In this document: piece after piece, positions 35,369 to 44,123 of the stretch
Position numbering within the stretch: the stretch's first letter is position 1
Layout: every line of letters begins with the position of its first letter
NCBI GenBank assembly: GCA_029560875.1
Contig: JAKQKB010000072.1
Location: 1-64,000 of the forward strand
Origin: Bacteroidota bacterium
Lineage (GTDB): Bacteria; Bacteroidota; Bacteroidia; Bacteroidales; Tenuifilaceae
Reading direction: 5' to 3'
DNA length: 64,000 nucleotides
Translations under genes and position numbers: made by a program
The notes under the pieces: model-generated
The model's database searches: none
What the model was told of the DNA's origin: nothing
What the model saw: the letters and a program-made list of their open reading frames with translations, nothing else

Positions 35369-35908
35369 ATGACAGAAGAAATTATTATAGCCGGATTCGG
35401 TGGCCAAGGAGTACTTTCGATGGGTAAAATCCTTGCATACTCAGGAATTATGCAGGGTCAAGAGGTGGCTTGGATGCCCTCTTATGGTCCCGAAATGCGC
35501 GGTGGTACAGCTAACGTTACCGTTATCATTAGCGATTCACGTATTAGCTCTCCAATCCTTCAGGAATTTGACACAGCCATTATTCTTAACCAGCAATCGA
35601 TGGATAAGTTCGAGAAAATGGTTAAACCAGGCGGTACGTTAATTTACGACCCAAATGGTATTACACGTCATCCAGAACGTAAGGATATCAAAATTTGCAA
35701 GATTGAGGCTGCTGAAGAGGCTGCAAGGCTTAAAAGCGCTAAAACCTTCAATATGATTGTTCTTGGTGCTTTCCTAAAGGTTAAGCCTATTGTTAAGATG
35801 GAGAACGTTATTAAAGGATTGGAGAAATCGCTTCCTTCGCGTCACCACCACTTAATTCCAATGAACCAAGAGGCAATTCAAAAAGGAATGGATATTGTTA
35901 AGCAGTAA
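35369..35908 (+). CDS. 2-oxoacid:ferredoxin oxidoreductase gamma subunit
   Basis: The 179-residue subunit begins IIIAGFGGQGVLSMGKILAY, the signature of gamma subunits, then has MPSYGPEMRGGTANVTVIIS. The subunit helps form the CoA site. It is the last gene of the unit, followed within 25 bases by a strong terminator. With the alpha, beta and delta genes this is a complete heterotetramer set. Confidence 0.92.
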   Translation: MTEEIIIAGFGGQGVLSMGKILAYSGIMQGQEVAWMPSYGPEMRGGTANVTVIISDSRISSPILQEFDTAIILNQQSMDKFEKMVKPGGTLIYDPNGITRHPERKDIKICKIEAAEEAARLKSAKTFNMIVLGAFLKVKPIVKMENVIKGLEKSLPSRHHHLIPMNQEAIQKGMDIVKQ

Positions 35909-35932
35909 GCATAAACTCTGATTATGTATGAG

Positions 35933-35957
35933 AAAAGCCCCTTTCGGGGCTTTTTTT
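35933..35957 (+). terminator. Intrinsic terminator after the oxidoreductase operon
   Basis: AAAAGCCCC / GGGGCTTTT with loop TTTC and a run of seven or more T. It serves the plus-strand operon; it ends just before the convergent TPR gene. Confidence 0.93.
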
Positions 35958-35958
35958 A

Positions 35959-36225
35959 TTAGTGGTTGAATAAATTCGGGTCCTTAAAAGAGTATATACT
36001 AGTTGATATTTCAATCATAACGGTAGCCTCTTCGTGCTTTGGGTCAATAGCCACAGCCTTGTTGAAACAACTCAACGCTCCCTTCATATCACCTTTGCGA
36101 GAGAAAACCTTACCTTTAAGATACCAAGTCTCAGCCTCATTATCGGGCAAATTTGTTACAAATTCTAAAGCTTTATCAATTTCCTGACTCTCAATCAAAC
36201 TCAACACAATATCCCTACTACCCAT
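35959..36225 (-). CDS. Short tetratricopeptide-repeat protein
   Basis: The 88-residue product is two TPR-like helical pairs (AETWYLKGKVFSRKGDMKGA followed by LSCFNKAVAIDPKHEEA, about 38-74). TPRs mediate protein contacts; no partner is visible. The ATG at 36225 overlaps the last 8 bases of nadD, so it is the last gene of the yicC-gmk-nadD unit. An upstream frame from 36324 would run far inside nadD and was not used. Confidence 0.75.
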   Translation of the reverse strand: MGSRDIVLSLIESQEIDKALEFVTNLPDNEAETWYLKGKVFSRKGDMKGALSCFNKAVAIDPKHEEATVMIEISTSIYSFKDPNLFNH

Positions 36226-36820
36226 GGCAAACAGTTGATTTTTTATAACCGTAAAGATGATTTCTGGAGATATAATCCCAAACATCATCGGGCACATAGC
36301 CCGAAACATTCTGACCTTTTTCAACCAACTCCCTTATTTGAGTTGACGATATTCCCAAGATTGGTGCATCAATCAAAGAAAATCTACTTGATGGAAATTT
36401 CATAAATATTGCAGCACCCTCCCTAGGATAAACATAAATATCCCAGTTATTAATTAGGGTTTCGTAATCCTTCCACTGATTTAGTGTTTTAACAGAATCG
36501 GAGCCCATTAAAATAACAAACTCATTACTTGGATAAAGTTTGGCTAATTCTTTTAAAGTATCCACCGTATAGGATGGACGAGGCATTCCAAGCTCCACCT
36601 CGCATATTTTTAACCGTTTATTGTTTTCTGGCACACCCAAACGGAGCATATTGAGCCTATGCTCATCCGATATCAGGATGTCCTTATCCTTCAATGGATT
36701 TTGAGGGCTTATTACAAACCAAATCTCATCTAAATCCGAAAACTCCAAAAGGTACTCAGCAATAACTAAGTGCCCTGTATGAATTGGATTGAACGAACCA
36801 AAAAACAATCCTGCCTTCAT
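36218..36820 (-). CDS. nadD: Nicotinate-nucleotide adenylyltransferase
   Basis: NadD adenylates nicotinate mononucleotide in NAD synthesis. The 200-residue product has GSFNPIHTGHLVIAEYLLE (ATP-binding, with HxGH), the SPQNPLKDK loop, VILMGSDSVKTLNQW and the C-terminal ISSTQIRELV. Length is normal. It lies 4 bases after gmk, so the three genes yicC, gmk and nadD form a probable operon, and its stop codon overlaps the small TPR gene. Confidence 0.94.
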   Translation of the reverse strand: MKAGLFFGSFNPIHTGHLVIAEYLLEFSDLDEIWFVISPQNPLKDKDILISDEHRLNMLRLGVPENNKRLKICEVELGMPRPSYTVDTLKELAKLYPSNEFVILMGSDSVKTLNQWKDYETLINNWDIYVYPREGAAIFMKFPSSRFSLIDAPILGISSTQIRELVEKGQNVSGYVPDDVWDYISRNHLYGYKKSTVCHG

Positions 36821-36823
36821 ATC

Positions 36824-37390
36824 CTACTTATTTATGAATGTTTCAACCGCCTTTTCTGCTTCGTAGAACGCGGTCTCAACCTGTTTATTCACTATAATTA
36901 CATCGAACTGGTTGGCATACTCCATTTCCTCCTGTGCTTTACCGATTCTAACGTTAATTGAACTGTCTGTTTCAGTGCCTCGTTTTATCAATCGGGCACG
37001 GAGTTCTTCTATTGATGGGGGCATTACAAATACTGCCAAGGAATTGCTCGGAAACTTCTTTTTAAGATTAACACCTCCCTTAACATCCACATCAAACATA
37101 ACGTGATGCCCTTTTTCCCATATACTGTAAACTTCAGACCATAAAGTTCCGTAGTACGAACCAGGATAAACCTCCTCCCACTCCACAAATTCATCGTTCG
37201 CAATACGCTTTCTAAAATCTTCCACCGAAAGAAAGTGGTAATCAACCCCATTAACCTCGCCATTTCGGGGTGCTCTACTACAAGCCGATACAGAAAATTC
37301 AAGTGTATTGTATTTTGAAAGCAAATGCTTTACAATTGTGGTTTTACCTGCACCCGACGGTGCTGAAAATATAAGTAGTTTCCCTTCCAT
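36824..37390 (-). CDS. gmk: Guanylate kinase
   Basis: The 188-residue enzyme converts GMP to GDP with ATP. It has the P-loop FSAPSGAGKTTIVKHLL (about 6-22), the GMP-binding SACSRAPRNGEVNGVDYHF, and FDVDVKGGVNLKKKFP. An ATG at 37390 (MEGKLLIF) is preferred over a TTG at 37396. Gap to nadD is 4 bases; the yicC gene is 123 bases upstream. Confidence 0.95.
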   Translation of the reverse strand: MEGKLLIFSAPSGAGKTTIVKHLLSKYNTLEFSVSACSRAPRNGEVNGVDYHFLSVEDFRKRIANDEFVEWEEVYPGSYYGTLWSEVYSIWEKGHHVMFDVDVKGGVNLKKKFPSNSLAVFVMPPSIEELRARLIKRGTETDSSINVRIGKAQEEMEYANQFDVIIVNKQVETAFYEAEKAVETFINK

Positions 37391-37512
37391 AATCAATTGA
37401 ATATGGCAATAATAAGAATTCTTTTTTGTTTAAGTAAACTTAGTGTGGTTTTTTTCTGGGTGAAGTGTCAGATAAAAAAATACTTTTTCCTACCGCCCCC
37501 ACTCTCTTCCAA

Positions 37513-38391
37513 CTATAAAATATTCAACGATTGCTCCTTAATCTTCTCCAACTCATCCTTCATCATCACAACTAATTTCTGAATATCGGCATTGTTGGCC
37601 TTAGAACCTAGCGTGTTAATCTCGCGACCCATTTCTTGGGCTATAAAACCCAATTTTCGGCCAACAGGCTCATCGAGTTTAACTGTATCGATAAAGTATT
37701 TGCAGTGATTGCGTAAGCGAACTTTCTCCTCAGTAACATCAAGTTTTTCGAGGTAGTAAATTACCTCTTGCTCAAACCTATCGGAATCAAGTTTAATATC
37801 CTTCGATATTCCGTTAAGGTTATCAATGAGCCTGCTACGAACATCGTTTATTCGTTGTTTTTCAAAGGGCTCAACTTTCTCCAATAAACTTAGAATCAAA
37901 TCTACGCGCATAAGGATATCTTTTTCCAATACATTACCCTCCTGCACTCTGAACTTGATAATTCGCTCAAGAACTTTACTGGTTGCTTCCTTCACGGCAT
38001 TCCATTCCGCGTCAGTTGTTTCGTCCTTTTGAACCTTTAACACATCGGGCAGGCGAAGTATAGTCTGAAGGATTGGCTCACCATTAATATTGATGTTGTG
38101 CTTATCTGAAATCTGAGTAAGTTGATTATAGTACGATGCAAATATATCGCCGTTAATTGGAACAGCCGTTGAATCGGTTGAATCCTCGTAGGTTACCTGA
38201 AAATCGACCTTGCCTCTAACCAACTGCTGCGAAATCAGAGAACGAATCTCCATCTCAATCTCACGGAATATTTGAGGTAATCTCACATTCAAATCGAGCT
38301 GTTTGCTATTCAAAGAGCGTATCTCGGCAATAATCTTTTTTGAACCAAATTCTACTTCGGCCTTGCCGTAACCTGTCATCGAAATCAACAT
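37513..38391 (-). CDS. YicC/YloC-family endoribonuclease
   Basis: The 292-residue product begins MLISMTGYGKAEVEFGSKKI, the signature start of YicC proteins, and has the central EIRSLNSKQLDLNVRLP and C-terminal KFIAQEMGREINTLGSKA-like text (GFIAQEMGREINTLGSKANN). YicC proteins are manganese-dependent RNases implicated in sRNA turnover in enterobacteria. The ATG at 38391 is set by this N-terminal match. First gene of the yicC-gmk-nadD-TPR run. Confidence 0.92.
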   Translation of the reverse strand: MLISMTGYGKAEVEFGSKKIIAEIRSLNSKQLDLNVRLPQIFREIEMEIRSLISQQLVRGKVDFQVTYEDSTDSTAVPINGDIFASYYNQLTQISDKHNININGEPILQTILRLPDVLKVQKDETTDAEWNAVKEATSKVLERIIKFRVQEGNVLEKDILMRVDLILSLLEKVEPFEKQRINDVRSRLIDNLNGISKDIKLDSDRFEQEVIYYLEKLDVTEEKVRLRNHCKYFIDTVKLDEPVGRKLGFIAQEMGREINTLGSKANNADIQKLVVMMKDELEKIKEQSLNIL

Positions 38392-38665
38392 AAATAAGCA
38401 TTTAAATTTGAGCAAAGGTAGCATAAAAATTAGACAATGAGACAATTTCCTGATTTGACAATTTGGCAATTAGCAAATTTGAAGATTCTAGAATTTCTTT
38501 ATATGAAACGATGAATGCTAAAGAATGGATGCATAGTAAAGGATACGTATTGCTATGAAACACCCAATAACTCATTAATTCTTCAACCAATCAACCCAAA
38601 AATACCTACATTTGCAACCAAATTTCATTTTACTCGTTTACACATCAGTTTCAAACATTACTAAT

Positions 38666-39040
38666 ATGGGAATGAAGGCTTTTTATACGATACTGTTGCT
38701 TGTGCTATCAAATACATTTATGACACTTGCATGGTACGGCCATTTAAAATTTAAGGATTTAAGGTGGTTTGAGAATCTGGGATTAGTGGCAATTGTTATG
38801 ATTAGCTGGGGTATTGCGCTTTTCGAGTATTTCTTTCAGGTTCCTGCAAATAGAATAGGATTCAAAGAAAATGGAGGTCCCTTTTCTTTGGTAGAACTGA
38901 AAGTGATTCAGGAAACAATTACCCTGATTGTATTCACCATATTCACCGTATTTGCCTTTAAAACAGAATCGTTCAGAACCAACCATTTTATAGGTTTTGC
39001 ATTCCTAATCTTGGCGGTTTACTTCATATTCAAGAAATAA
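38666..39040 (+). CDS. DUF486-type small multidrug-like membrane protein
   Basis: The 124-residue product has four membrane segments (about 4-20, 34-52, 72-95, 102-120). The segments TFMTLAWYGHLKF and EYFFQVPANRIG are characteristic of the DUF486/DMT family. These are short, likely dimeric, membrane proteins related in size to small multidrug-resistance pumps; substrate unknown. The start could be 38666 or 38672 (MGMKAF). It is followed by a GC-rich hairpin that also lies at the end of a candidate minus-strand RNA. Confidence 0.82.
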   Translation: MGMKAFYTILLLVLSNTFMTLAWYGHLKFKDLRWFENLGLVAIVMISWGIALFEYFFQVPANRIGFKENGGPFSLVELKVIQETITLIVFTIFTVFAFKTESFRTNHFIGFAFLILAVYFIFKK

Positions 39041-39423
39041 TTGCATAAAATAAGAAGGAGGCCAAAGGCCTCCTTCCACCCCAAACACACGATTTAACAA
39101 TAAATCGAGAATAGTTCCCCTTAGTAGAATCCTCTGAACAAACTAACCAATTATTTGCACGGGGCTATTCTAAAAGAACTATTTACAAATATAACGCCAT
39201 TTTCGACTTTTCCATATAAAAAAAGTCATTCACTTGAATATTTAACATTAAAATTCACTAAAAATTGTTAATAATCGAAAGCATTTCCTGTTAAATCAAT
39301 AATATTGTTCAATAATCACTTTTATCATACTAAACAATAAATTCATTTTTGAAAATAGTCGATTAATCAAACAAATATTAGCGTGTTTGACAAATCTAAT
39401 TTATATGTTTTATATTTACATTG
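39041..39423. other. 383-base intergenic region between the DUF486 and SiaC-like genes
   Basis: It contains the candidate RNA (39050-39180). Between 39194 and 39423 the sequence is A+T-rich with TTGTTAATAATCG- and ATATTGTTCAATAAT-like text but no open frame. The promoter of the SiaC-like gene should lie in the last ~100 bases. Confidence 0.45.
39050..39180 (-). ncRNA. Candidate structured small RNA on the minus strand
   Basis: Read leftwards from a TATATTTG box (39193-39186, a TAnnTTTG promoter match), the sequence forms three helices. Stem 1 is AGAATAG + CCCC with GGGG + CTATTCT (39171-39108). Stem 2 is CGATTTA / TAAATCG (39107-39090). Stem 3 is a 10-bp perfect terminator stem GAAGGAGGCC / GGCCTCCTTC (39076-39054) followed by TTATTTT. 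There is no open frame of note. A 6S-like or Bacteroidales-type RNA is one possibility, but no known family could be recognised by eye. Confidence 0.5.
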
Positions 39424-39837
39424 ATGATTGAAATAGATAATATGAAGCCATTAAGGATAGAAGCAGCTATTGATTCACCCGAAGTATTTTTCGACCCCGA
39501 AACCAATATCTTCTCGATATCAGGCATTTCGCATCCCGAAAATGCCAAGGAGTTCTATCAGGAGATTTTAATTTGGCTCGATGAGTACTACGAACACATG
39601 AAAAGCAAAAGTCCTGCTAAAATTATTGTCGACCTCAACTTCAAGTATATCAACTCATCATCATATAAGTATTTAAGGGAGGTTTTACGAAAAATATCGA
39701 ATTTCAAGAATGGTAATTTCACCATTGAGGTTATTTGGAACTACCACGAAGAGGATGAAGAATTACTCCACGAAGGCGTTGTGCTTTTCGAACTTCCTGA
39801 AATTAGTTTACCCTACCGTTGTATTCCTTACTGCTAA
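39424..39837 (+). CDS. SiaC-like (DUF1987) protein
   Basis: The 137-residue product matches the DUF1987 pattern: a DSPEVFFDPETNIFSISGIS start, HPENAKEFYQEILIWLDEYY and FKYINSSSYKYLREVLRKI. In Pseudomonas the SiaC protein is a phospho-switch set by the kinase SiaB and the SpoIIE-type phosphatase SiaA, and it activates a cyclic-di-GMP synthase. No SiaB or cyclase lies next to it here. The start may be 39424 or 39442. Its last 4 bases overlap the next, convergent gene. Confidence 0.8.
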   Translation: MIEIDNMKPLRIEAAIDSPEVFFDPETNIFSISGISHPENAKEFYQEILIWLDEYYEHMKSKSPAKIIVDLNFKYINSSSYKYLREVLRKISNFKNGNFTIEVIWNYHEEDEELLHEGVVLFELPEISLPYRCIPYC

Positions 39838-40535
39838 TCGTTGTAAGAAAGTATAAATTCTGTTCTGGCCATCATACTCTTTAGCAGTTTATGAAGAACT
39901 CTCAAATCTTCAATATTAACTTTTGCCTTTAGTCGTCCAGATTCTCCATCTACACTTAGGTACGATTGCAAATCGTCGGGATTATACCCTGTAATTTTTG
40001 AGAAAGCGCTACACAGAACCTTAATATCCTGATTCTGTGCTAAAACATTGAAGTTGTAAAGCAATGATATTAATGCTGCAACTACCGATGGTGAAACAAC
40101 CAGCGTATTCGGTCCCAACTCAATTTTACTATTGATAAATGATATTGCCGCATCGGTTCGTGCATCGAACTCACCCTCTAGCACCTCAAGTTTTAAATCG
40201 TTCAAAACATCAATCAGTTTAGGGTAGAATTGCTGCTTGATATACAAAACTTCCGCGTACTCCTCAATATGGTCATCGTTTTCAAGCGTATCATACTTTG
40301 CTTTTAGTAACTTTATCCATGCATCGAGTTCAATGGCCAAATACTCATCGGGTGGAAGGTTTTTAATTTCAGACTTAACCCTATCCAAAAATGGATTGAA
40401 CTTTTGAAGGAAGTACTCCTCCACCATCAAACCCGATGTATGAATTATATTGTCGGCAGTAAACAACAACCCCGATTCCTCCTTTAGCTGCTTAATGCAA
40501 AGTATTATTTGTCTAACAAGCTTTGTTCTGTCCAT
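39834..40535 (-). CDS. Uncharacterised helical protein
   Basis: The 233-residue product is helical and acidic, with no transmembrane segment or signal. A pattern near the C-terminus (SAFSKITGYNPDDLQSYLSV, about 182-201) resembles a helical domain found next to SiaC-like genes in Bacteroidota, but I do not recognise a family name. The ATG at 40535 is chosen because the frame before it (40536-40622) is not repeated in codon style. It converges on the SiaC-like gene and its stop overlaps that of its neighbour. Confidence 0.55.
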   Translation of the reverse strand: MDRTKLVRQIILCIKQLKEESGLLFTADNIIHTSGLMVEEYFLQKFNPFLDRVKSEIKNLPPDEYLAIELDAWIKLLKAKYDTLENDDHIEEYAEVLYIKQQFYPKLIDVLNDLKLEVLEGEFDARTDAAISFINSKIELGPNTLVVSPSVVAALISLLYNFNVLAQNQDIKVLCSAFSKITGYNPDDLQSYLSVDGESGRLKAKVNIEDLRVLHKLLKSMMARTEFILSYND

Positions 40536-40693
40536 TCCTTGATAAATAACAAGTTTGTAAATCCATTCTATTTTGTGAAATTGCACGCAAAATTGCGAAG
40601 TCACATCACCAGAAAATATCAATAAATATAGAACATTGCAGCATAAAAACTGTTTTTGATGATGAAATATTTAATACAAGTACAATAATTTTT

Positions 40694-41773
40694 ATGACAA
40701 ATATTGCCCAACTATTAGAAAAGGATAACTTTTCCAAAGAGGAGCTAGTTCAACTCCTCAGCGTTACAGGCGAAGAAAAAACTCAACTTTTCACAAAGGC
40801 CGCAGAGATTAAGGAAAAATATATTGGACGAAAGGTTTACTTCCGTGGTCTTATTGAAATGTCGAACATTTGCAGCAAGAACTGTTTTTACTGCGGGATA
40901 AGAGCAGGAAACAACGCGGTGAAACGATATACCCTTACTGACGACGAAGTAATTGATGCTGCAAAATTTGCCTGGGAGAACAAGTACGGCAGTATTGCTT
41001 TGCAAACTGGGGAGGTTAGCACTAAGGAGTATGTGGATAGAATTGAAAATCTGCTTGAAAAAATCAACGTTGCTACCAACAACGAGTTGGGAATAACGCT
41101 ATCGTTGGGAGAGCAAACAGAAGAAACCTACCGCAAGTGGTTCAACAAGGGTGGTGTAAGGTATCTACTTCGAATTGAAAGTTCCAACAGGGAACTTTAC
41201 GCAAAACTTCACCCAAATGACAAGCATCATATTTACGACGAACGTATTGAATGCCTAAAGGCATTACGCCGAGTGGGCTACCAAGTTGGAACTGGCGTAA
41301 TGATAGGATTACCTTTCCAAACCCTAGAGCATTTAGCAGAGGATTTACTTTGGATTAAAGAAATGGACATTGATATGGTTGGAATGGGCCCATACGTAGA
41401 GCATCCAAACACACCGTTATATGAATTTAAGGATTCTCTGTTACCTCTAAAAGAGCGATTTGACCTAGCACTTAAAATGACCGCCCTTTTAAGGATAATT
41501 ATGAAAGACATCAATATTGCTGCTCCAACTGCACTACAGGCCATTGACCCTCTGGGACGAGAAAAAGCAATAAAAGTTGGTGCGAATATTGTGATGCCTA
41601 ACATCACGCCAGGTGCCTACCGCAACGATTATAAGTTGTACGAGAATAAACCCTGTGTTGACGATGCTGCCGACGATTGCAAAAACTGCTTGGAGGCTCG
41701 AATTCAACTCACCGGCGACGAAATTGGATATGGTGAACACGGAAATTCAAAACATTTTCAGAATCGTAAATAA
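40694..41773 (+). CDS. hydE: [FeFe]-hydrogenase maturase HydE (radical SAM)
   Basis: HydE is one of three maturases that build the H-cluster. The 359-residue enzyme has the radical-SAM motif CSKNCFYCGI (about 56-65), the GEVSTKEYVDRIENLLE segment, ESSNRELYAKLHP and MIGLPFQTLEHLAEDL, and a C-terminal SPR-like end with CKNCLEARIQLT. This agrees with HydE and not the related BioB. It stands alone, far from the hydrogenase genes. HydG is at 47189 and HydF is absent from the window. Confidence 0.93.
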   Translation: MTNIAQLLEKDNFSKEELVQLLSVTGEEKTQLFTKAAEIKEKYIGRKVYFRGLIEMSNICSKNCFYCGIRAGNNAVKRYTLTDDEVIDAAKFAWENKYGSIALQTGEVSTKEYVDRIENLLEKINVATNNELGITLSLGEQTEETYRKWFNKGGVRYLLRIESSNRELYAKLHPNDKHHIYDERIECLKALRRVGYQVGTGVMIGLPFQTLEHLAEDLLWIKEMDIDMVGMGPYVEHPNTPLYEFKDSLLPLKERFDLALKMTALLRIIMKDINIAAPTALQAIDPLGREKAIKVGANIVMPNITPGAYRNDYKLYENKPCVDDAADDCKNCLEARIQLTGDEIGYGEHGNSKHFQNRK

Positions 41774-41816
41774 TTATTCCTTAATTTTATAACGGACAAT
41801 TAAAAAAAACAGACAA

Positions 41817-42536
41817 ATGGAAAAGATTGAAAACTCACCAAAATTTAATTCATCCAGAATTATTATTGGATTGCTACTAGTTGCTTTAGCCGGTTTAATT
41901 CTTGTTGATAATTTTGATATCTACAATATACCCTGGCGTGGTTATATCTTCACTTGGCAAACCATCTTAATCGTAATTGGATTAATATTTTTCACTCAAC
42001 GAGGCTCCAAAACTACAGGGTTAGTTTTAATTGCCATTGGTGTATTTTTCCTAGTTGCAAAATACTACGATTTCCCAGTTAATCTTCGCAACCTATTCTG
42101 GCCAGCAGTTCTTCTAGTAATTGGTTTATCGTTAATATTTAGCCGAAGTTGCCAAAGGAAATGGAAACCTATCAACTCCGTTGAAAGCAAAGATGATTAC
42201 ATTGACGATTTATCGATATTTGGTGGTTCGGAGCAACGATTAAACTCACAAAACTTCCAAGGCGGACGTATCACAAATATTTTTGGAGGTTCTACTATTG
42301 ATTTATCGGAGGCTAAATTGGCTTCAGGTTCACATACACTTGAAATGCTATGCATCTTTGGTGGTTCAAAAATGCTTGTTCCATCGGATTGGAAACTCAA
42401 AATTGAGGTAGTATCCATTTTTGGAGGAATTTCCGATAAGCGTAAAATTAGCGCTCAACCCGAGTCACAATCATCATCAGAACTAGTTCTTAAGGGATTG
42501 GTTCTATTTGGTGGAACTGATATCAAGAGTTTCTAA
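41817..42536 (+). CDS. LiaF-like membrane protein
   Basis: The 239-residue product has four short membrane helices (about 14-35, 42-62, 66-85, 90-108), then a basic loop and a C-terminal beta-rich repeat region with GGS/FGG steps (IFGGS, NIFGGST, CIFGGSK, SIFGG, LFGGT, about 130-235). This matches the LiaF/DUF5668-type fold of cell-envelope stress proteins in Firmicutes and many Bacteroidota. Function here is unknown. It is 43 bases after hydE, and a strong terminator follows. Confidence 0.75.
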   Translation: MEKIENSPKFNSSRIIIGLLLVALAGLILVDNFDIYNIPWRGYIFTWQTILIVIGLIFFTQRGSKTTGLVLIAIGVFFLVAKYYDFPVNLRNLFWPAVLLVIGLSLIFSRSCQRKWKPINSVESKDDYIDDLSIFGGSEQRLNSQNFQGGRITNIFGGSTIDLSEAKLASGSHTLEMLCIFGGSKMLVPSDWKLKIEVVSIFGGISDKRKISAQPESQSSSELVLKGLVLFGGTDIKSF

Positions 42537-42555
42537 GTAAAGAAATAATTTGCCT

Positions 42556-42585
42556 AAAAAACTCCCAGAAATGGGAGTTTTTTTT
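42556..42585 (+). terminator. Intrinsic terminator after the LiaF-like gene
   Basis: AAAAACTCCCA / TGGGAGTTTTT with a short loop and a T-run. Confidence 0.92.
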
Positions 42586-42646
42586 ATGCTCCAGAATAAT
42601 CTAATTGGATAATTATTATACTTTTGCGCCTTGAAAAATTTGTTTG

Positions 42647-43609
42647 ATGCGGGGTATTTTCACAAAAATAAAAAAAAGTATTCGTCTTACTGCTTGGCAA
42701 AAGGCCTTTCTAAAAACGACAATAAAAGTAACTGTTACATTAGCGCTGCTTTACTGGGTTTTCAGCAAGATTGAAACAAAACAGGTGTTGGAACTTTATA
42801 AAGAGGCCAACCTTTGGTTACTATTTCCTGCTCTTTTATTTTTTTTCGCATCTCAGGTTATTGCATCATTTCGCTTATACCACTTCTTCGAAGTAATTAA
42901 ACTAAACATTAGTCGCAGAAATAACTTTAGGCTTTACCTGCTTGGCATGTTCTACAATCTTTTCCTTCCGGGCGGTATTGGCGGCGATGGGTATAAAGTT
43001 ATAATCCTTAGTAAACGATGCAATGTAAGGCATCGAAAAATATTCTGGGCGCTTTTCAACGATAGACTTTCTGGATTAGTGGCAGTGGGAATACTAACAG
43101 TGTTACTATTCATTCTGGTGCCGCTTCAAATAAAGTATAAATATTTAACCTTGGTTCTAATAATACTTGCACCAATTGCTTACTTTATATTTAATAGGCT
43201 ATTCTTCAAAGAGTTTCTTGCGGTATGGAAAGAAGTACTATATAAATCCTTAGCAATACAGTCGTTACAGGTAATCAGTGCAATGTTCATCCTTTTTTCC
43301 ATAGGAATTACAAGCAATGTGCAAGGCTACCTAATGCTTTTCCTAATATCATCGTTAGTTTCAGTAATTCCGTTCACAGTAGGGGGAATTGGAGCCCGCG
43401 AAATGGCCTTTGTTATTGGAGCAAACCTCATTGGCTCAAAGCCCGAAGTATGTGTTGCCCTGAGTTTAATATTCTACTTTATATCGGCGATTGTTTCTCT
43501 ATCAGGAGCATTGTACATTATTAAACCAATTGACCTTTTATCCTCAGAAGCAACAGAGTTAATAACCGCTCCTGAGATGAAAAAAGCAGAGGTACTCTCT
43601 AATGAATAA
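42647..43609 (+). CDS. Lysylphosphatidylglycerol synthase-like membrane protein (UPF0104)
   Basis: The 320-residue product has about eight membrane segments and the conserved FLPGGIGGDGYKVIILSKRC and FNDRLSGLVAV segments, then TVGGIGAREMAFV. This is the N-terminal flippase-like module of MprF-type and related proteins; without the aminoacyl-transferase domain it is often called a LPG-synthase TM-domain protein. It might move a lipid across the membrane. The ATG at 42647 is preferred to a TTG 3 bases earlier. Confidence 0.82.
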   Translation: MRGIFTKIKKSIRLTAWQKAFLKTTIKVTVTLALLYWVFSKIETKQVLELYKEANLWLLFPALLFFFASQVIASFRLYHFFEVIKLNISRRNNFRLYLLGMFYNLFLPGGIGGDGYKVIILSKRCNVRHRKIFWALFNDRLSGLVAVGILTVLLFILVPLQIKYKYLTLVLIILAPIAYFIFNRLFFKEFLAVWKEVLYKSLAIQSLQVISAMFILFSIGITSNVQGYLMLFLISSLVSVIPFTVGGIGAREMAFVIGANLIGSKPEVCVALSLIFYFISAIVSLSGALYIIKPIDLLSSEATELITAPEMKKAEVLSNE

Positions 43610-43641
43610 CTCTGCTGTTAAGCAAAATCAACAAATTAGTT

Positions 43642-43896
43642 TTAAAGTTCCATCTTCCTGATTAAAGTTCCCGGAATTTTCACAAGAGTTTCATGCAATT
43701 TCTCTTGTTCATCCTTTGGGCCTGTTAGTTCAAGAAGAATTAATCCTGATGAACTGCAGAAATCATTGGAAACTTCGTGCAATCCCAATCTTGTTTTAAT
43801 AGAGCAACCAAACTTGGTAAGAACTTTTTGAACTTCACCAGCCTCTTTTACTCTATCTTCAATTCTAATACCTAAAACAGTTACATGTTCTGCCAT
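43642..43896 (-). CDS. TM1266-type iron-only hydrogenase system regulator
   Basis: The 84-residue product is a small ACT-like fold. The pattern VTVLGIRIEDRVKEAGEVQK with LTKFGCSIKTRLGLHEV and IPGTLIRKMEL fits the family named after Thermotoga TM1266, which occurs next to [FeFe]-hydrogenase genes and is proposed to be a regulator. It converges on the preceding gene and lies between the hydE and hydG regions. The role is not proven for this family. Confidence 0.75.
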   Translation of the reverse strand: MAEHVTVLGIRIEDRVKEAGEVQKVLTKFGCSIKTRLGLHEVSNDFCSSSGLILLELTGPKDEQEKLHETLVKIPGTLIRKMEL

Positions 43897-44123
43897 AGTT
43901 GTATGAATTTAAAGTTTCATTAAATTTAAAAGAAACTAGCGAGAAAATCAATATTGGGATAAAAGTCGTAATACTAATCAATAATATTTCATCTAAAATA
44001 TGCGTAAATGGTGTGATTTTTGATAATAAACAATTACATTTCGGAAATTGTTATCTAATAAAATTGGCCAATAATTTTTAATCCAATTCTCAGCAAATGA
44101 GAGTGATTAATTATTTTATTTTT

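Noticed and set aside
44029-44052. AACAATT...AATTGTT repeat before the exported peptidase gene as an operator
   Set aside because: The arms are short, A+T-rich and 10 bases apart; such pairs are expected by chance in this composition.
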